Positions 47,079-57,233 of a stretch of DNA of 64,000 bases are shown piece after piece. A program made the translations under genes and the position numbers. How positions within the stretch are numbered: position 1 is the stretch's first letter; every line of letters begins with the position of its first letter. The stretch covers positions 124,001 to 188,000 of the forward strand of contig NZ_MKQD01000085.1 in assembly GCF_001913705.1 (NCBI RefSeq), written 5' to 3'. The DNA comes from Thalassotalea sp. PP2-459. Lineage in GTDB: Bacteria > Pseudomonadota > Gammaproteobacteria > Enterobacterales > Alteromonadaceae. The notes under the pieces were generated by a model. It had not been told where the DNA came from. It worked only from the letters and a program-made list of their open reading frames with translations, and did no database searches.

Positions 47079-47213
47079 TTAATTGGCTAATTCTGTACTT
47101 ACTTCCTTGTCGTCTGCAACTGAGGTATTACTTAGTACGGCAGATAATGCCAACACAAAGACTGCTAATATGACGGTTGTCAGCTTTATTCCTTTTGAAG
47201 ACGACTGTTTCAT
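47079..47213 (-). CDS. Small secreted or membrane peptide (44 aa), uncharacterised
   Basis: ATG at 47213, stop TAA at 47079-47081. The product starts MKQSSSKGIKLTTVILAVF; a hydrophobic segment (about residues 11-28) follows a positively charged N-terminus, then a short polar acidic tail (VADDKEVSTELAN). It could be a signal peptide with a tiny mature part or a single-pass membrane peptide. The ribosome site is weak. A terminator-like hairpin follows. I do not recognise the family. Confidence 0.5.
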   Translation of the reverse strand: MKQSSSKGIKLTTVILAVFVLALSAVLSNTSVADDKEVSTELAN

Positions 47214-47536
47214 TGTTATATCCAAGCAGGTTTATCATTATTATTTGTCTACTACCTGACCAACTTATCTGATAAATATCTTTAATTCAATAGTTTATCT
47301 TAAAAACAAGTTATTTTTTGAACAATCGTTACTCTTAGACTCAGTTTCTGATTTAAAATCACCTCTTAAGTAACACGCTCAATCACTGATCTTGTCGCAT
47401 ATGCAATAGAAGTTATTCATCAATGAACAAAATATAATAAATAGCGTAATAACATTTGCAGTCACGGCCTTACTGCGTAAAAATAGCGTCTCTAAAAAAC
47501 ACCCTCATATGAAAAAATAAAATAGTTGGAGCCACT
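47214..47536. other. 323-bp upstream region of tkt
   Basis: Divergent promoter region between the small 44-codon gene and tkt. It is AT-rich; I see no strong promoter, operator or RNA element by eye. Confidence 0.4.
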
Positions 47537-49519
47537 ATGCCATCGCGTAAAGATCTCGCTAATGCTATTCGTGCATTAAGCATGGACGCAGTACAACAAG
47601 CAAACTCAGGTCACCCAGGAGCCCCTATGGGCATGGCAGATATTGCCGAAGTTCTATGGCGCGACTTTCTAAAGCATAACCCTACCGATCCTAATTGGGT
47701 AGATCGTGATCGATTTATCCTTTCGAATGGTCATGGCTCTATGCTTATTTATTCTCTATTGCATTTATCAGGTTATGACTTGCCTATTGAAGAAATTAAA
47801 AACTTTCGTCAATTGCATTCAAAAACACCTGGTCACCCTGAGTACGGCTATACTCCAGGTGTTGAAACTACTACGGGGCCTTTAGGCGCTGGGATTTCAA
47901 ATGCGGTAGGTATGGCAATTGCCGAAAAAACTTTGGCAGCACAGTTTAACCGTGAAGGTCACAACATTGTTGATCACTACACCTATTGCTTTTTAGGTGA
48001 TGGCTGCTTAATGGAAGGCATTTCTCATGAAGTATGTTCGCTAGCAGGTACGTTAGGCCTAGGTAAGCTTGTCGCGTTTTGGGATGATAACGGTATCTCT
48101 ATTGATGGCCATGTTGAAGGTTGGTTCTCTGACGATACACCAAAGCGTTTTGAATCTTACGGTTGGCATGTAATTGCAGACGTTGATGGTCACGACCCTC
48201 ACGCAATTAAAGAAGCAATAGAGCAGGCTCACCTGATTACTGACAAGCCAACAATGATTTGTTGTAAAACTATTATTGGTTTTGGCGCTCCTAATAAATC
48301 AGGTTCACATGACTGTCATGGTGCACCGCTAGGTCATGATGAAATTGCTGCGGCTCGTGAATTTTTAAATTGGCCACATGCCTCTTTTGAAGTGCCTGAT
48401 GAAATTTATAGTCAATGGGACCAAAAAGAAAAAGGTCAATCAGCGCAAGCTAATTGGCAAGAGAAATTTGCTGCTTATAAAAAAGCTCACCCGGAACTTG
48501 CAGCTGAATACGAACGTCGTGTAATTAAAGGCGACCTTCCCGCTGAATTCGAAGCAAAAGCAAATGCTCTAATTCAAGAGTGCCAAGAAAAGTCAGAAAG
48601 TATTGCATCAAGAAAAGCATCGCAAAATACTATTGAAGCATTCGGCGCAATTTTACCTGAATTACTGGGTGGTTCAGCTGATTTAGCTGGTTCAAATTTA
48701 ACTCTTTGGTCTGGCTCTAAAGGCATTCAAGATGATCCTGCTGGTAACTATATTTATTATGGTGTTCGTGAATTTGGTATGTCTGGCATCATGAACGGTA
48801 TTTCATTGCATGGTGGCTTTATTAATTATGGCGCCACTTTCATGATGTTTATGGAATATGCGCGTAATGCAGTACGTATGTCGGCATTAATGGGCATTCA
48901 AAATATTTTTGTTTATACCCATGATTCAATTGGCCAAGGCGAAGATGGTCCAACGCATCAGCCGATTGAGCAATTAACCAATTTACGTACTACACCCAAT
49001 ATGGTGACATGGCGTCCTGCTGATGCTACTGAATCAGCTGTTGCGTGGAAAAATGCAATTGAAAGACAACAAGCGCCAACGGCATTAGTATTTTCACGCC
49101 AAGGTTTGCCTGCATTAGCGCGTAATGCTGAGCAAGTAAGTAACATTGCTAAAGGTGGTTACATTGTAAAAGACAGTAACGGCACACCTGACGTAATTTT
49201 AATAGCCACCGGCTCTGAAGTTTCTTTAGCGTTAAAGGCAGCCGAAGCTCTTGGTGATAAAGTGCGTGTTGTATCAATGCCTTCGAGCAATATTTTTGAT
49301 CAGCAAAGTGATGCTTATAAAGAGTCTGTACTGCCAAGCTCTGTTACCAAACGTGTTGCTATTGAAGCTGCACATACTGATTTTTGGTACAAGTATGTAG
49401 GCTTTGCCGGCAAAGTTGTTGGCATGACTACCTTTGGTGAGTCGGCGCCAGGAAATGCGTTATTTGAGCACTTTGGCTTTACTGTTGAAAACGTTGTTAA
49501 CACAGTAAACAGCTTATAA
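47537..49519 (+). CDS. tkt: Transketolase
   Basis: 660 residues, close to the E. coli length. The N-terminal thiamine diphosphate domain has [19 protein letters not shown] and [13 protein letters not shown] (the GDG...N motif). FGASAPG-type residues appear near the end ([17 protein letters not shown]). It transfers two-carbon ketol units between pentose-phosphate and glycolytic sugars in the cytosol. TTGGAG precedes the ATG. It starts the run tkt-epd-pgk-fba. Confidence 0.97.
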   Translation: MPSRKDLANAIRALSMDAVQQANSGHPGAPMGMADIAEVLWRDFLKHNPTDPNWVDRDRFILSNGHGSMLIYSLLHLSGYDLPIEEIKNFRQLHSKTPGHPEYGYTPGVETTTGPLGAGISNAVGMAIAEKTLAAQFNREGHNIVDHYTYCFLGDGCLMEGISHEVCSLAGTLGLGKLVAFWDDNGISIDGHVEGWFSDDTPKRFESYGWHVIADVDGHDPHAIKEAIEQAHLITDKPTMICCKTIIGFGAPNKSGSHDCHGAPLGHDEIAAAREFLNWPHASFEVPDEIYSQWDQKEKGQSAQANWQEKFAAYKKAHPELAAEYERRVIKGDLPAEFEAKANALIQECQEKSESIASRKASQNTIEAFGAILPELLGGSADLAGSNLTLWSGSKGIQDDPAGNYIYYGVREFGMSGIMNGISLHGGFINYGATFMMFMEYARNAVRMSALMGIQNIFVYTHDSIGQGEDGPTHQPIEQLTNLRTTPNMVTWRPADATESAVAWKNAIERQQAPTALVFSRQGLPALARNAEQVSNIAKGGYIVKDSNGTPDVILIATGSEVSLALKAAEALGDKVRVVSMPSSNIFDQQSDAYKESVLPSSVTKRVAIEAAHTDFWYKYVGFAGKVVGMTTFGESAPGNALFEHFGFTVENVVNTVNSL

Positions 49520-49525
49520 TTTAAT

Positions 49526-49546
49526 GGCGCCATTGATTATGGCGCC
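49526..49546 (+). terminator. GC-rich hairpin between tkt and epd
   Basis: GGCGCCAT-TGATT-ATGGCGCC, an 8-bp perfect stem right after the tkt stop. It is followed by TTATTTCCC rather than a clean T tract, so attenuation or mRNA processing is as likely as full termination. Confidence 0.5.
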
Positions 49547-49574
49547 TTATTTCCCAAGGTAACTTTCTTTAGAT

Positions 49575-50591
49575 ATGCCTACAAAAATCGCTATCAATGG
49601 TTTTGGTCGTATTGGTCGTAGCGTTGCTCGTGCCTTATATGAACATAACCATCGCCAAGATTTACAACTTGTTGCCATCAACGAGCTAGCAGATCCTGAT
49701 GGGATCGCCCATCTATTAAAATATGACAGTACCCATGGTCGGTTCTCATTTGCTGTTTACCGTGAGGCCAACCGATTAAATATTGCTGGTGACGATGTGT
49801 TCTTGACCCATGAAGAGAATATAAACCTTCTTGATTGGCAAAAGTACCAAGCGGATATTGTACTTGACTGTACTGGAAAATATAGCTCTAAAGCAGACGG
49901 ACTCGCACATATTCAACAAGGTGCCTCTAAAGTGCTTTACTCGCACCCTGGTGCGAAAGATTTAGACGCAACCATCATATACGGTATTAACGATAACACG
50001 CTAACTGCCGATCATCGGGTAGTTAGTAATGGCTCCTGTACGACAAACTGTATAGTTCCTGTTATCAAAGTAATTGATGATGCTTTTGGTGTTGAAAGTG
50101 GCACCATCACAACCATTCATTCATCAATGCATGATCAACAAGTTATTGACGCTTATCACCCTGATTTGAGAAGGACAAGAGCTGCAAGCCAATCAATCAT
50201 CCCTGTTGATACTAAATTAGCCGCAGGCATTGAGCGAATACTGCCTAAATTTTCAGGTCGATTTGAAGCCATTGCCGTTCGGGTACCTACCATTAATGTA
50301 ACCGCTATGGATCTTAGCCTAACGGTTAGCTGTGATGTATCCATTGCACAAATTAATCAAGCCATCGTTAATGCACAGAACAATGGTTTACAGGGGATCC
50401 TTGGTTATACTGAAGAACCTTTGGTATCAATAGATTTTAATCATGATCCACATTCAGCCATTGTCGATGGAAATCAAACGCGTGTAAGCCATAAGCGCTT
50501 AGTTAAAATGTTAGTTTGGTGCGACAACGAATGGGGATTTGCTAATCGAATGTTAGATACTGCTAAAGTGATGGCAGATCTACAATCTTGA
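49575..50591 (+). CDS. epd: D-erythrose-4-phosphate dehydrogenase
   Basis: 338 residues of the GAPDH fold: NAD motif [10 protein letters not shown] and catalytic cysteine in [11 protein letters not shown]. The Epd-type segment [22 protein letters not shown] distinguishes it from GAPDH. It oxidises erythrose-4-phosphate to 4-phosphoerythronate for pyridoxal phosphate synthesis. Position before pgk and fba supports Epd. Confidence 0.94.
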   Translation: MPTKIAINGFGRIGRSVARALYEHNHRQDLQLVAINELADPDGIAHLLKYDSTHGRFSFAVYREANRLNIAGDDVFLTHEENINLLDWQKYQADIVLDCTGKYSSKADGLAHIQQGASKVLYSHPGAKDLDATIIYGINDNTLTADHRVVSNGSCTTNCIVPVIKVIDDAFGVESGTITTIHSSMHDQQVIDAYHPDLRRTRAASQSIIPVDTKLAAGIERILPKFSGRFEAIAVRVPTINVTAMDLSLTVSCDVSIAQINQAIVNAQNNGLQGILGYTEEPLVSIDFNHDPHSAIVDGNQTRVSHKRLVKMLVWCDNEWGFANRMLDTAKVMADLQS

Positions 50592-50611
50592 ACTCATTAT
50601 AGGAACAACTC

Positions 50612-51787
50612 ATGTCTGTTATTAAAATGACTGATTTGGATCTCGCCGGTAAGCGCGTGTTGATCCGTGAAGATTTAAATGTACCCATTGCTGACGGTAA
50701 AGTCACTTCTGACGCACGTCTTCGTGCATCTTTACCGACTATTAAGCATGCTCTAGCTGCAGGTGCAAAAGTGATGGTCATGTCACATTTAGGTAGACCA
50801 ACAGAAGGTGAATACGAAGATAAATATTCTATGCAACCTGTTGTTAATTACTTAGCCGACGCTCTTTCAAGCCCAGTGCGCTTAGTCAAAGATTATTTAG
50901 ATGGTGTTGAACTTGCCGATGGTGAGCTTGTTGTTTTTGAAAATGTTCGCTTTAATAAAGGTGAAAAGCAAGATGATGAAGCATTATCAAAGCAGCTTGC
51001 ATCCCTTTGTGATGTTTATGTAATGGATGCGTTTGGTACTGCCCATCGTGCACAAGCAAGTACGCATGGTGTTGCTAAATTTGCCCCCGTTGCCTGTGCA
51101 GGCCCTTTATTAGTAGCGGAACTTGATGCTTTATCAAAAGCACTTGATAACCCTGCCCGACCTTTAGTTGCCATTGTTGGTGGTTCTAAAGTATCGACTA
51201 AACTAACAGTATTAGATTCACTATCAAATATTGCCGATACCCTTGTGGTTGGTGGCGGTATTTCAAATACTTTTGTTGCCTCAGCGGGTAACGAAGTGGG
51301 TAACTCGCTTTATGAAAAAGATTTGATCCCAGAAGCGCAGAGATTGTGTGAAAAAACAGAGGTTGTTTTTGCCAATGATGTAACCGTTACACGTGATAGT
51401 TTCGACAACTGGAAACATGACTCAGTAGCAACGGTAAAAACATTAACTGACGTTCAATCAGAAGATGACATTATTGATTACGGACCGGAAACAGCAGCTA
51501 AAGTGGCAGAAATCATTAAAAATGCGGGTACAGTATTATGGAATGGTCCTGTTGGCGTCTTTGAAATTGATGCGTTTGCTAAAGGCACTGAGGTGATATC
51601 AATGGCCATTGCAAACAGCAAAGCGTTTTCAGTAGCAGGCGGCGGCGATACACTGGCAGCAGTAGATAAATATAATATCGCTGATAAGGTTTCTTATATT
51701 TCAACGGGTGGCGGGGCATTTTTAGAATTCCTTGAAGGTAAAGTATTACCTGCAGTTGCAGTATTAGAAGCACGGGCTAAAAGCTAA
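50612..51787 (+). CDS. pgk: Phosphoglycerate kinase
   Basis: 391 residues. [47 protein letters not shown] and the C-terminal [13 protein letters not shown] loop are all PGK signatures. It makes ATP from 1,3-bisphosphoglycerate. It is 20 bp after epd, with TAGGAAC upstream, and is followed by a strong terminator. Confidence 0.97.
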   Translation: MSVIKMTDLDLAGKRVLIREDLNVPIADGKVTSDARLRASLPTIKHALAAGAKVMVMSHLGRPTEGEYEDKYSMQPVVNYLADALSSPVRLVKDYLDGVELADGELVVFENVRFNKGEKQDDEALSKQLASLCDVYVMDAFGTAHRAQASTHGVAKFAPVACAGPLLVAELDALSKALDNPARPLVAIVGGSKVSTKLTVLDSLSNIADTLVVGGGISNTFVASAGNEVGNSLYEKDLIPEAQRLCEKTEVVFANDVTVTRDSFDNWKHDSVATVKTLTDVQSEDDIIDYGPETAAKVAEIIKNAGTVLWNGPVGVFEIDAFAKGTEVISMAIANSKAFSVAGGGDTLAAVDKYNIADKVSYISTGGGAFLEFLEGKVLPAVAVLEARAKS

Positions 51788-52117
51788 AATATAATAACCC
51801 TACCTTTTCCTTGTAAAACCTTAGCATCTTGCTAAGGTTTTTTTATCTCATTAAAAAATAATTTTTGTTGTAACATTTCAAAAATAAGTTCATGAATTCT
51901 GTTACTCCACGCTATTAACAGCCATTTTTTTCGTAATTCTTATTCATTTTAATCCTAAATCGCTTTAATCCTCTTTTTCGTCACTTAACAAGAAAAAATA
52001 CAATGATGCAAAGCATGAAAACTTTCTGCTAGAATTACACAATGAAACATAATTGTTTCGATGTGAAAGTAATTTAATGCTATTTCCTCAACCAAAATTG
52101 TAACTTAGGAGTTTTTC
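51788..52117. other. 330-bp region between pgk and fba
   Basis: Holds the pgk terminator at its start. A possible -10 TAGAAT at 52030 has only a poor -35, so an fba promoter here is likely but not resolved. No gene is seen. Confidence 0.45.
51816..51844 (+). terminator. Terminator after pgk
   Basis: AAACCTTAGC-ATCT-TGCTAAGGTTT followed by TTTTT, a typical rho-independent terminator. Confidence 0.9.
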
Positions 52118-53185
52118 ATGGCTTTAGTTTCCATGCGACAAATGTTAGATCACGCCGCTGAATTTAATTACGGTATTCCAGCATTTAACGTAAATAACTT
52201 AGAGCAAGTTCGCGCGATTATGCTAGCAGCTGATGAAACAGACAGTCCTGTCATTTTACAAGCATCTGCTGGCGCTCGAAAATATGCAGGGGCCCCCTTT
52301 TTACGCCACCTTATATTAGCTGCTATTGAAGAGTTCCCTCACATTCCTGTTGCTATGCATCAAGATCATGGAACCTCGCCAGCAGTATGTCAGCGATCTA
52401 TACAACTCGGCTTTTCATCAGTAATGATGGATGGCTCATTAATGGAAGACGGTAAAACACCGTCAAGTTACGAATATAACGTGAATGTTACACGAAAAAC
52501 AGTTGAAATGGCTCATGCTTGCGGCGTTTCAGTTGAAGGTGAGCTTGGTTGTTTAGGCTCACTTGAAACCGGCGAAGCTGGTGAAGAAGATGGTGTTGGT
52601 GCTGTGGGGAAACTAACGCAAGAGCAAATGTTAACAGACCCAGAAGAAGCTGCAGATTTCGTTAAAAAAACCCAAGTAGATGCCTTAGCAATTGCATGTG
52701 GTACATCACATGGTGCATATAAATTTACCCGCCCACCGACAGGCGATATTTTATCAATCGATCGCATTAAAGCGATACATCAACGCATCCCTAATACGCA
52801 TTTAGTTATGCATGGTTCATCATCTGTACCACAAGATTGGCTAGCTACTATCAACGAATATGGCGGCGCAATACCCGAAACTTACGGTGTACCTGTTGAA
52901 CAAATTCAAGAAGGTATCAAAAACGGTGTTCGTAAAGTCAACATTGATACCGATTTACGATTAGCCTCTACAGGTGCTATTCGTCGTTTTATGGCACAAA
53001 ATCCAAGTGAATTTGACCCACGAAAATACCTTGCTGAATCAACAAAAGCCATGTATGAAATTTGTAAAGCACGTTATGAAGCGTTCAATACCGCAGGTAA
53101 TGCGTCAAAAATAAAACCCGTATCACTCGATGTAATGTTCGAACGTTACTCGAAAGGTGAACTGGTCGCACTAATAAAGTCTTAG
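52118..53185 (+). CDS. fba: Class II fructose-bisphosphate aldolase
   Basis: 355 residues of the zinc-dependent class II family, Calvin-cycle subtype by pattern: [25 protein letters not shown] (zinc ligand His), [17 protein letters not shown] and VMHGSSSVP. It cleaves fructose-1,6-bisphosphate to triose phosphates. TAGGAG precedes the ATG, and a terminator follows. Confidence 0.96.
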   Translation: MALVSMRQMLDHAAEFNYGIPAFNVNNLEQVRAIMLAADETDSPVILQASAGARKYAGAPFLRHLILAAIEEFPHIPVAMHQDHGTSPAVCQRSIQLGFSSVMMDGSLMEDGKTPSSYEYNVNVTRKTVEMAHACGVSVEGELGCLGSLETGEAGEEDGVGAVGKLTQEQMLTDPEEAADFVKKTQVDALAIACGTSHGAYKFTRPPTGDILSIDRIKAIHQRIPNTHLVMHGSSSVPQDWLATINEYGGAIPETYGVPVEQIQEGIKNGVRKVNIDTDLRLASTGAIRRFMAQNPSEFDPRKYLAESTKAMYEICKARYEAFNTAGNASKIKPVSLDVMFERYSKGELVALIKS

Positions 53186-53216
53186 TACTAAAAATTTCAA
53201 TCAATACCAATCTTTT

Positions 53217-53253
53217 AAAAGTGCCAAATTGAGTCATACAGTTTGGCACTTTT
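53217..53253 (+). terminator. Terminator after fba
   Basis: AAAAGTGCCAAA ... TTTGGCACTTTT, a 12-bp stem ending in a T tract. Confidence 0.9.
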
Positions 53254-53364
53254 GCTATTACCGTTTCATTAAAATTTTCCGTCTTTAAAAATAACAATGG
53301 GCTTAGCCTGTTAAATTTATTATAATTTGTCGACTAATTATCCTATGACACAGAGGGAGTACTC

Positions 53365-54195
53365 GTGGAAAATTTAATGAACTGGTTTGCTGAAAATCAA
53401 GAGCTCTTTTATAGCTACGCGTTAAATATACTCATTGCATTTTTAATTTTTATCGTCGGTCGCATTGTCGCACGCATAATAGCCTCAACACTGAACAAGA
53501 TTCTAAAACATAAACAAGTTGATGATACCGTCAGCAGCTTTATTTGTAGCCTCGCTTACGGCTTACTTGTATTGGTTGCCTTCATTGCTGCTATTTCACA
53601 TTTAGGCTTTAATACTACGTCATTAGTTGCCATTGTTGGTGCCGCTGGTTTAGCGATTGGTTTAGCGCTTCAAGGCTCTTTATCAAACTTTGCTTCAGGC
53701 ATTTTACTAATCACCTTTAAGCCTTTTAGAGCGGGTGATTTTGTTGAAATAGCTGGAACAGCGGGAATTGTTGAAGAAGTACATGTTTTTTCAACGAACC
53801 TAAGATCTCCTGATAATAAAACAGTTATCGTACCAAATGGTGCCATCACCACCGATACCATTACCAATTACTCAACTAAGCCGACACGTAGGATTGATCT
53901 TGTAATCGGTGTAGGCTACAGTGCCGACTTAGCGAAAACCAAAGAGATACTTACACGTGTAGCGAAAGCACACGAATTAGTACTTAAAGACGAAGACGTT
54001 ACTGTAGGCGTTAGTGAATTAGCTGATAGTTCAGTTAATTTTGTTGTACGCCCTTGGGTAAAAACCAGTGACTATTGGCCAGTATATTTTGATCTAATGC
54101 AATCTATCAAAGTTGAACTGGACAACGCAGGAATCGAAATTCCATTCCCACAATTATCTGTTCACGTAAACCAAGAGAATACCAATGAATCTTAA
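53365..54195 (+). CDS. mscS: Small-conductance mechanosensitive channel MscS
   Basis: 276 residues with three N-terminal membrane helices. The pore helix GAAGLAIGLALQGSLSNFASG has the Gly/Ala pattern of MscS. The beta domain KPFRAGDFVEIAGTAGIVEEV and VPNGAITTDTITNYS follow. It releases solutes on hypo-osmotic shock. The GTG start at 53365 has GAGGGAG upstream. The 3' end overlaps the next gene by 11 bp. Confidence 0.96.
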   Translation: MENLMNWFAENQELFYSYALNILIAFLIFIVGRIVARIIASTLNKILKHKQVDDTVSSFICSLAYGLLVLVAFIAAISHLGFNTTSLVAIVGAAGLAIGLALQGSLSNFASGILLITFKPFRAGDFVEIAGTAGIVEEVHVFSTNLRSPDNKTVIVPNGAITTDTITNYSTKPTRRIDLVIGVGYSADLAKTKEILTRVAKAHELVLKDEDVTVGVSELADSSVNFVVRPWVKTSDYWPVYFDLMQSIKVELDNAGIEIPFPQLSVHVNQENTNES

Positions 54196-54967
54196 ATTAG
54201 CAACTGCTGCACTTTGCCTTACCCCTTTTTTGATACAAGCAGAAGAGCAAAAAGAAACATCACCAATGAAGGCATCCGCTGAATTTGGCGCATTATTTAA
54301 AACGGGCGACACTAAAAGTGGCGATTTAAAAGCAGGCTTAGATTTCAGCTTTGAAAAAAACCAATGGCGTAGTTCATTAAACTTTGACGTACTCGTTCGA
54401 AAAACTGAAACAGAAGTTGTCAAAGAAGATGGCACAATCACTGAAGAATTTGAAACCTCGGATCAAAAATGGACGATTGTTGGACAAACCAACTATACCA
54501 TAGAGCCAAACGGTAAAAACTACGTATATGGTAATGCATCGTATGCTGATAATCGTTTTAGCAGCTTCGATAATCAAAGTTCTATTTCATCTGGTTGGGG
54601 TCGACGTTGGTTTGAAACTGAAAAAGCAACGCTAGATGCTGATGTTGGTCCTGGTTACAAACGCGATGTATTAAAAGAGCCAGACGAAAATGGTGAAACA
54701 ACACATGATGCATTCATTATTCAGGCGCAAGCGCTATACAAACGAAAAATCAATGAACATGTTGAGTTTAAACAGTTAGTCGTCGCAAAGTACGCACCAA
54801 AAAATGGTGCCAACAGCACATATAAAGCTGAGTCATCAATTACTACAAAGTTGATTGAAACGTTACAATTAAAATTTAGCTTTATCGTTGATCATAATAC
54901 TGATGTTGATGAAAACAAAGAAAACACAAATACACAAACAGCAATGACGTTAGTATATAGTTTTTAA
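54185..54967 (+). CDS. DUF481 family outer-membrane protein
   Basis: 260 residues. A signal peptide (cleavage near IQAEE) precedes repeated amphipathic beta strands ending in an aromatic C-terminus (TLVYSF), as in outer-membrane barrels. The GALFKTGDTKSGDLKAGLDFSFEKNQW start matches DUF481/YdiY proteins of unknown function. It overlaps mscS by 11 bp, so the two are translationally coupled, perhaps linked to envelope or osmotic stress. Confidence 0.88.
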   Translation: MNLKLATAALCLTPFLIQAEEQKETSPMKASAEFGALFKTGDTKSGDLKAGLDFSFEKNQWRSSLNFDVLVRKTETEVVKEDGTITEEFETSDQKWTIVGQTNYTIEPNGKNYVYGNASYADNRFSSFDNQSSISSGWGRRWFETEKATLDADVGPGYKRDVLKEPDENGETTHDAFIIQAQALYKRKINEHVEFKQLVVAKYAPKNGANSTYKAESSITTKLIETLQLKFSFIVDHNTDVDENKENTNTQTAMTLVYSF

Positions 54968-54989
54968 TTAAACCGTTATTCTTTTTATC

Positions 54990-55021
54990 AAGCCCTGTTA
55001 GCTCATTAACAGGGCTTTTTT
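54990..55021. terminator. Bidirectional terminator
   Basis: AAGCCCTGTTA-GCTCAT-TAACAGGGCTTTTTT, between the convergent DUF481 and alpha/beta hydrolase genes. Confidence 0.92.
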
Positions 55022-55026
55022 ATTAT

Positions 55027-55719
55027 TCATTTTACCTTGTTATTTAACCATCGGCTAAATGCTTTTGGCTGCTCTAACGGCAACATATGCCCTGTATGTT
55101 CAAATATCGTTAAGTCCATTTTTTCATCTGTAGACGCCAATCGTTGTAAGTCATCAAGATTCACTAATGTATCTTCTCGGCCAACACAAAAATGTTTGGT
55201 GATAGGTAAAGCACGCAACTGCTCAAATAAGTTAACTCGCTGTGTCGTCGCGCGTAATTGCGCCATTAACACTTCACCACCAAGCGATTTATCCATCTCT
55301 GCAATTAACGATATCACTTCTGTATTATCGTGCGCATTGCTCGCCATTAAATTTAAAATGCGTTTTTTAGGAATACCACGATAACCATGTTTTTTGATCC
55401 AATGAATCGTTCGAGATCTTTCTTTCACTTCTTCAACGGGTAAAGCGCAAGGAATATTAGAAACGATAAATAGCGTCGAAACTTTCTCAGGGTAACGTAT
55501 TGCAAAGGCTGAAGCTAAATAGCCACCTAAAGAAAAACCAAGTAAGTTAACTGGCTCCTTTGGTAACTGCGTTGCTATTTGCTGTACGATCTCATCAATC
55601 GAATCACCATCGTGTAACGTTAAAAAATGCGGTATGAAATGGTTTTCAGCCACAGACAGCGTTGGTTGCCAAAGTCGTTCGTCGCACATGGTGCCGGGTA
55701 ATAAAAATAACGGTTGCAT
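55027..55719 (-). CDS. Alpha/beta hydrolase
   Basis: 230 residues of the alpha/beta hydrolase fold: N-terminal FLLPGTMCDERLW (oxyanion region), nucleophile Ser in LLGFSLGGY, acid near VGREDTLVNL, and catalytic His in FEHTGHMLPLE. The reaction is not predictable; BioH-like or esterase activity is possible. It begins two bases after the moeA stop, so it is probably co-transcribed with moeA. Confidence 0.87.
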   Translation of the reverse strand: MQPLFLLPGTMCDERLWQPTLSVAENHFIPHFLTLHDGDSIDEIVQQIATQLPKEPVNLLGFSLGGYLASAFAIRYPEKVSTLFIVSNIPCALPVEEVKERSRTIHWIKKHGYRGIPKKRILNLMASNAHDNTEVISLIAEMDKSLGGEVLMAQLRATTQRVNLFEQLRALPITKHFCVGREDTLVNLDDLQRLASTDEKMDLTIFEHTGHMLPLEQPKAFSRWLNNKVK

Positions 55720-55721
55720 GA

Positions 55722-56957
55722 TTATTGTAAATATTGATCAAAAGGTAGCACAGTAACTTGCTCATCAGCTTGAACATTGCCCTGCTCTTGCGATAACACA
55801 ATATAACAATTTGCCTTTGCCATGCTCGTAAGCATTCCTGAACCTTGGCTACCTGTTGACGTTACAATTAACTGACCTTGGGTATTGGTTTGTATCACGC
55901 CGCGTTGTAAATCCATGCGACCTGGCGCTTTTTTCAAGCCTGTTGTAGTGCTTGCACTCAGCCTAATTGAATTTTGCTGTTTCATATTTTGTAATTTAGT
56001 TAGCGCAGGTAAAACCAGTTGATGCGCAGTCACTAACGCCGATACTGGGTTTCCAGGCAAACCAAAGAAGTAACTATTCGGTAAGTGACCAAACGCAAAT
56101 GGTTTACCGGGTTTGATAGCAACCTTCCAAAAATTTATACGACCTAACTTTTCTAAAACAGCTTTAATATAATCGGCATCGCCTACTGAAACACCACCCG
56201 AGGTGATCACCACATCAGCTTGTTCGTTAGCAGTTATTAATGCCTGTGTAATCTGTTCTTCGTTATCAGGAATAATGCCCATCGGTATTACATCAACACC
56301 AAACTTAGTTAACATTGCCTGTAAACAATGGCTATTACTTTCATATATTTCACCAATAGATAACGGTTCTCCGGGATTTTTCAACTCATCTCCGGTTGAA
56401 AACAATGCGACTTTAATAGGCTTATAAACCGTTACTTCTGCAATGCCAAGAGATGCGAGCACCCCCACATCTATTGACGTTAATCGTCTGCCTTGTTCAA
56501 AAACGAGTGCTCCTTGTCTTATATCTTCTCCAAGATTTCGTACATTAGAAAACTGAGTCACGCGCTTTTGTAGATGAATAACGTTGCCATCTTGCTGACA
56601 TTGCTCTTGCATAATCACAGTGTCACAGCCTTTTGGCATGGCTGCACCCGTCATAATACGAACACACTCACCTTGCTGACACTCTCCTAAAAACGGTTTA
56701 CCAGCCATGGAACGACCAATAACATTTAACGAGTTAATATCAGCAGCGCCTTGTTTAAAAGCATATCCGTCCATCGCCGAGTTATTCATTGGTGGAACAT
56801 TAACAGGGCTATATACATTTTTCGCTAGAACACGGTTATCACTCAGTGCGAATGATATTTCTTCACTGGCTGTTAAGGGTTTTATTTCCGCTAACATCTG
56901 ATTTAATGCTTGCTCAAACGGCATTAAACCAGGTGCAGAACAACAATCATTCATCAT
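55722..56957 (-). CDS. moeA: Molybdopterin molybdenumtransferase MoeA
   Basis: 411 residues. Motifs VPPMNNSAMDGYAF, RIMTGAAMPKGCDTVIMQE, LFSTGDEL, VITSGGVSVGDADYI and GLPGNPVSAL define MoeA. It inserts molybdate into adenylylated molybdopterin. It is divergent from the moaA operon across 276 bp. The start at 56957 follows AGGAATAG; a second ATG is one codon later. Confidence 0.97.
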   Translation of the reverse strand: MMNDCCSAPGLMPFEQALNQMLAEIKPLTASEEISFALSDNRVLAKNVYSPVNVPPMNNSAMDGYAFKQGAADINSLNVIGRSMAGKPFLGECQQGECVRIMTGAAMPKGCDTVIMQEQCQQDGNVIHLQKRVTQFSNVRNLGEDIRQGALVFEQGRRLTSIDVGVLASLGIAEVTVYKPIKVALFSTGDELKNPGEPLSIGEIYESNSHCLQAMLTKFGVDVIPMGIIPDNEEQITQALITANEQADVVITSGGVSVGDADYIKAVLEKLGRINFWKVAIKPGKPFAFGHLPNSYFFGLPGNPVSALVTAHQLVLPALTKLQNMKQQNSIRLSASTTTGLKKAPGRMDLQRGVIQTNTQGQLIVTSTGSQGSGMLTSMAKANCYIVLSQEQGNVQADEQVTVLPFDQYLQ

Positions 56958-57119
56958 CTATTCCTGATTCTATTTTTCGTAATGATACCAATTATCAGTT
57001 AATTAAAAACAAGATGCTATGGTTTATCTTGTCATACTTTGATACACCTCAAGTTTTAACCTATGAAATAATAGTATTATCATCGTTGGGCATTATGTAC
57101 TACTATAAAACGTAAATTC

Positions 57120-57232
57120 GCCGAGCTTCCGTTGCTAAATTTCATGTAAATATGCAGCCTTAGCCGTGATTATTCTTTAATCGCCAGGGTTAATAGGGAA
57201 ACTTATTAGCCTCCCGACATTTGGAAAGGTGA
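57120..57232 (+). ncRNA. Candidate Moco riboswitch leader of the moaA operon
   Basis: The leader directly upstream of moaA carries GGGAAACTTATTAGCCTCCCGACATTTGGAAAGGTG-like elements (57197-57231). CCTCCCGAC and GGAAAGGTG resemble the conserved 3' half of the Moco RNA motif, and the second overlaps the ribosome site. The 5' boundary and helices P1-P3 were not resolved by eye. Confidence 0.45.
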
Positions 57233-57233
57233 A

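Noticed and set aside
56846-57115. 89-codon plus-strand frame in the moeA/moaA gap
   Set aside because: Half lies antisense to the moeA N-terminus; the rest is AT-rich leader without a ribosome site.
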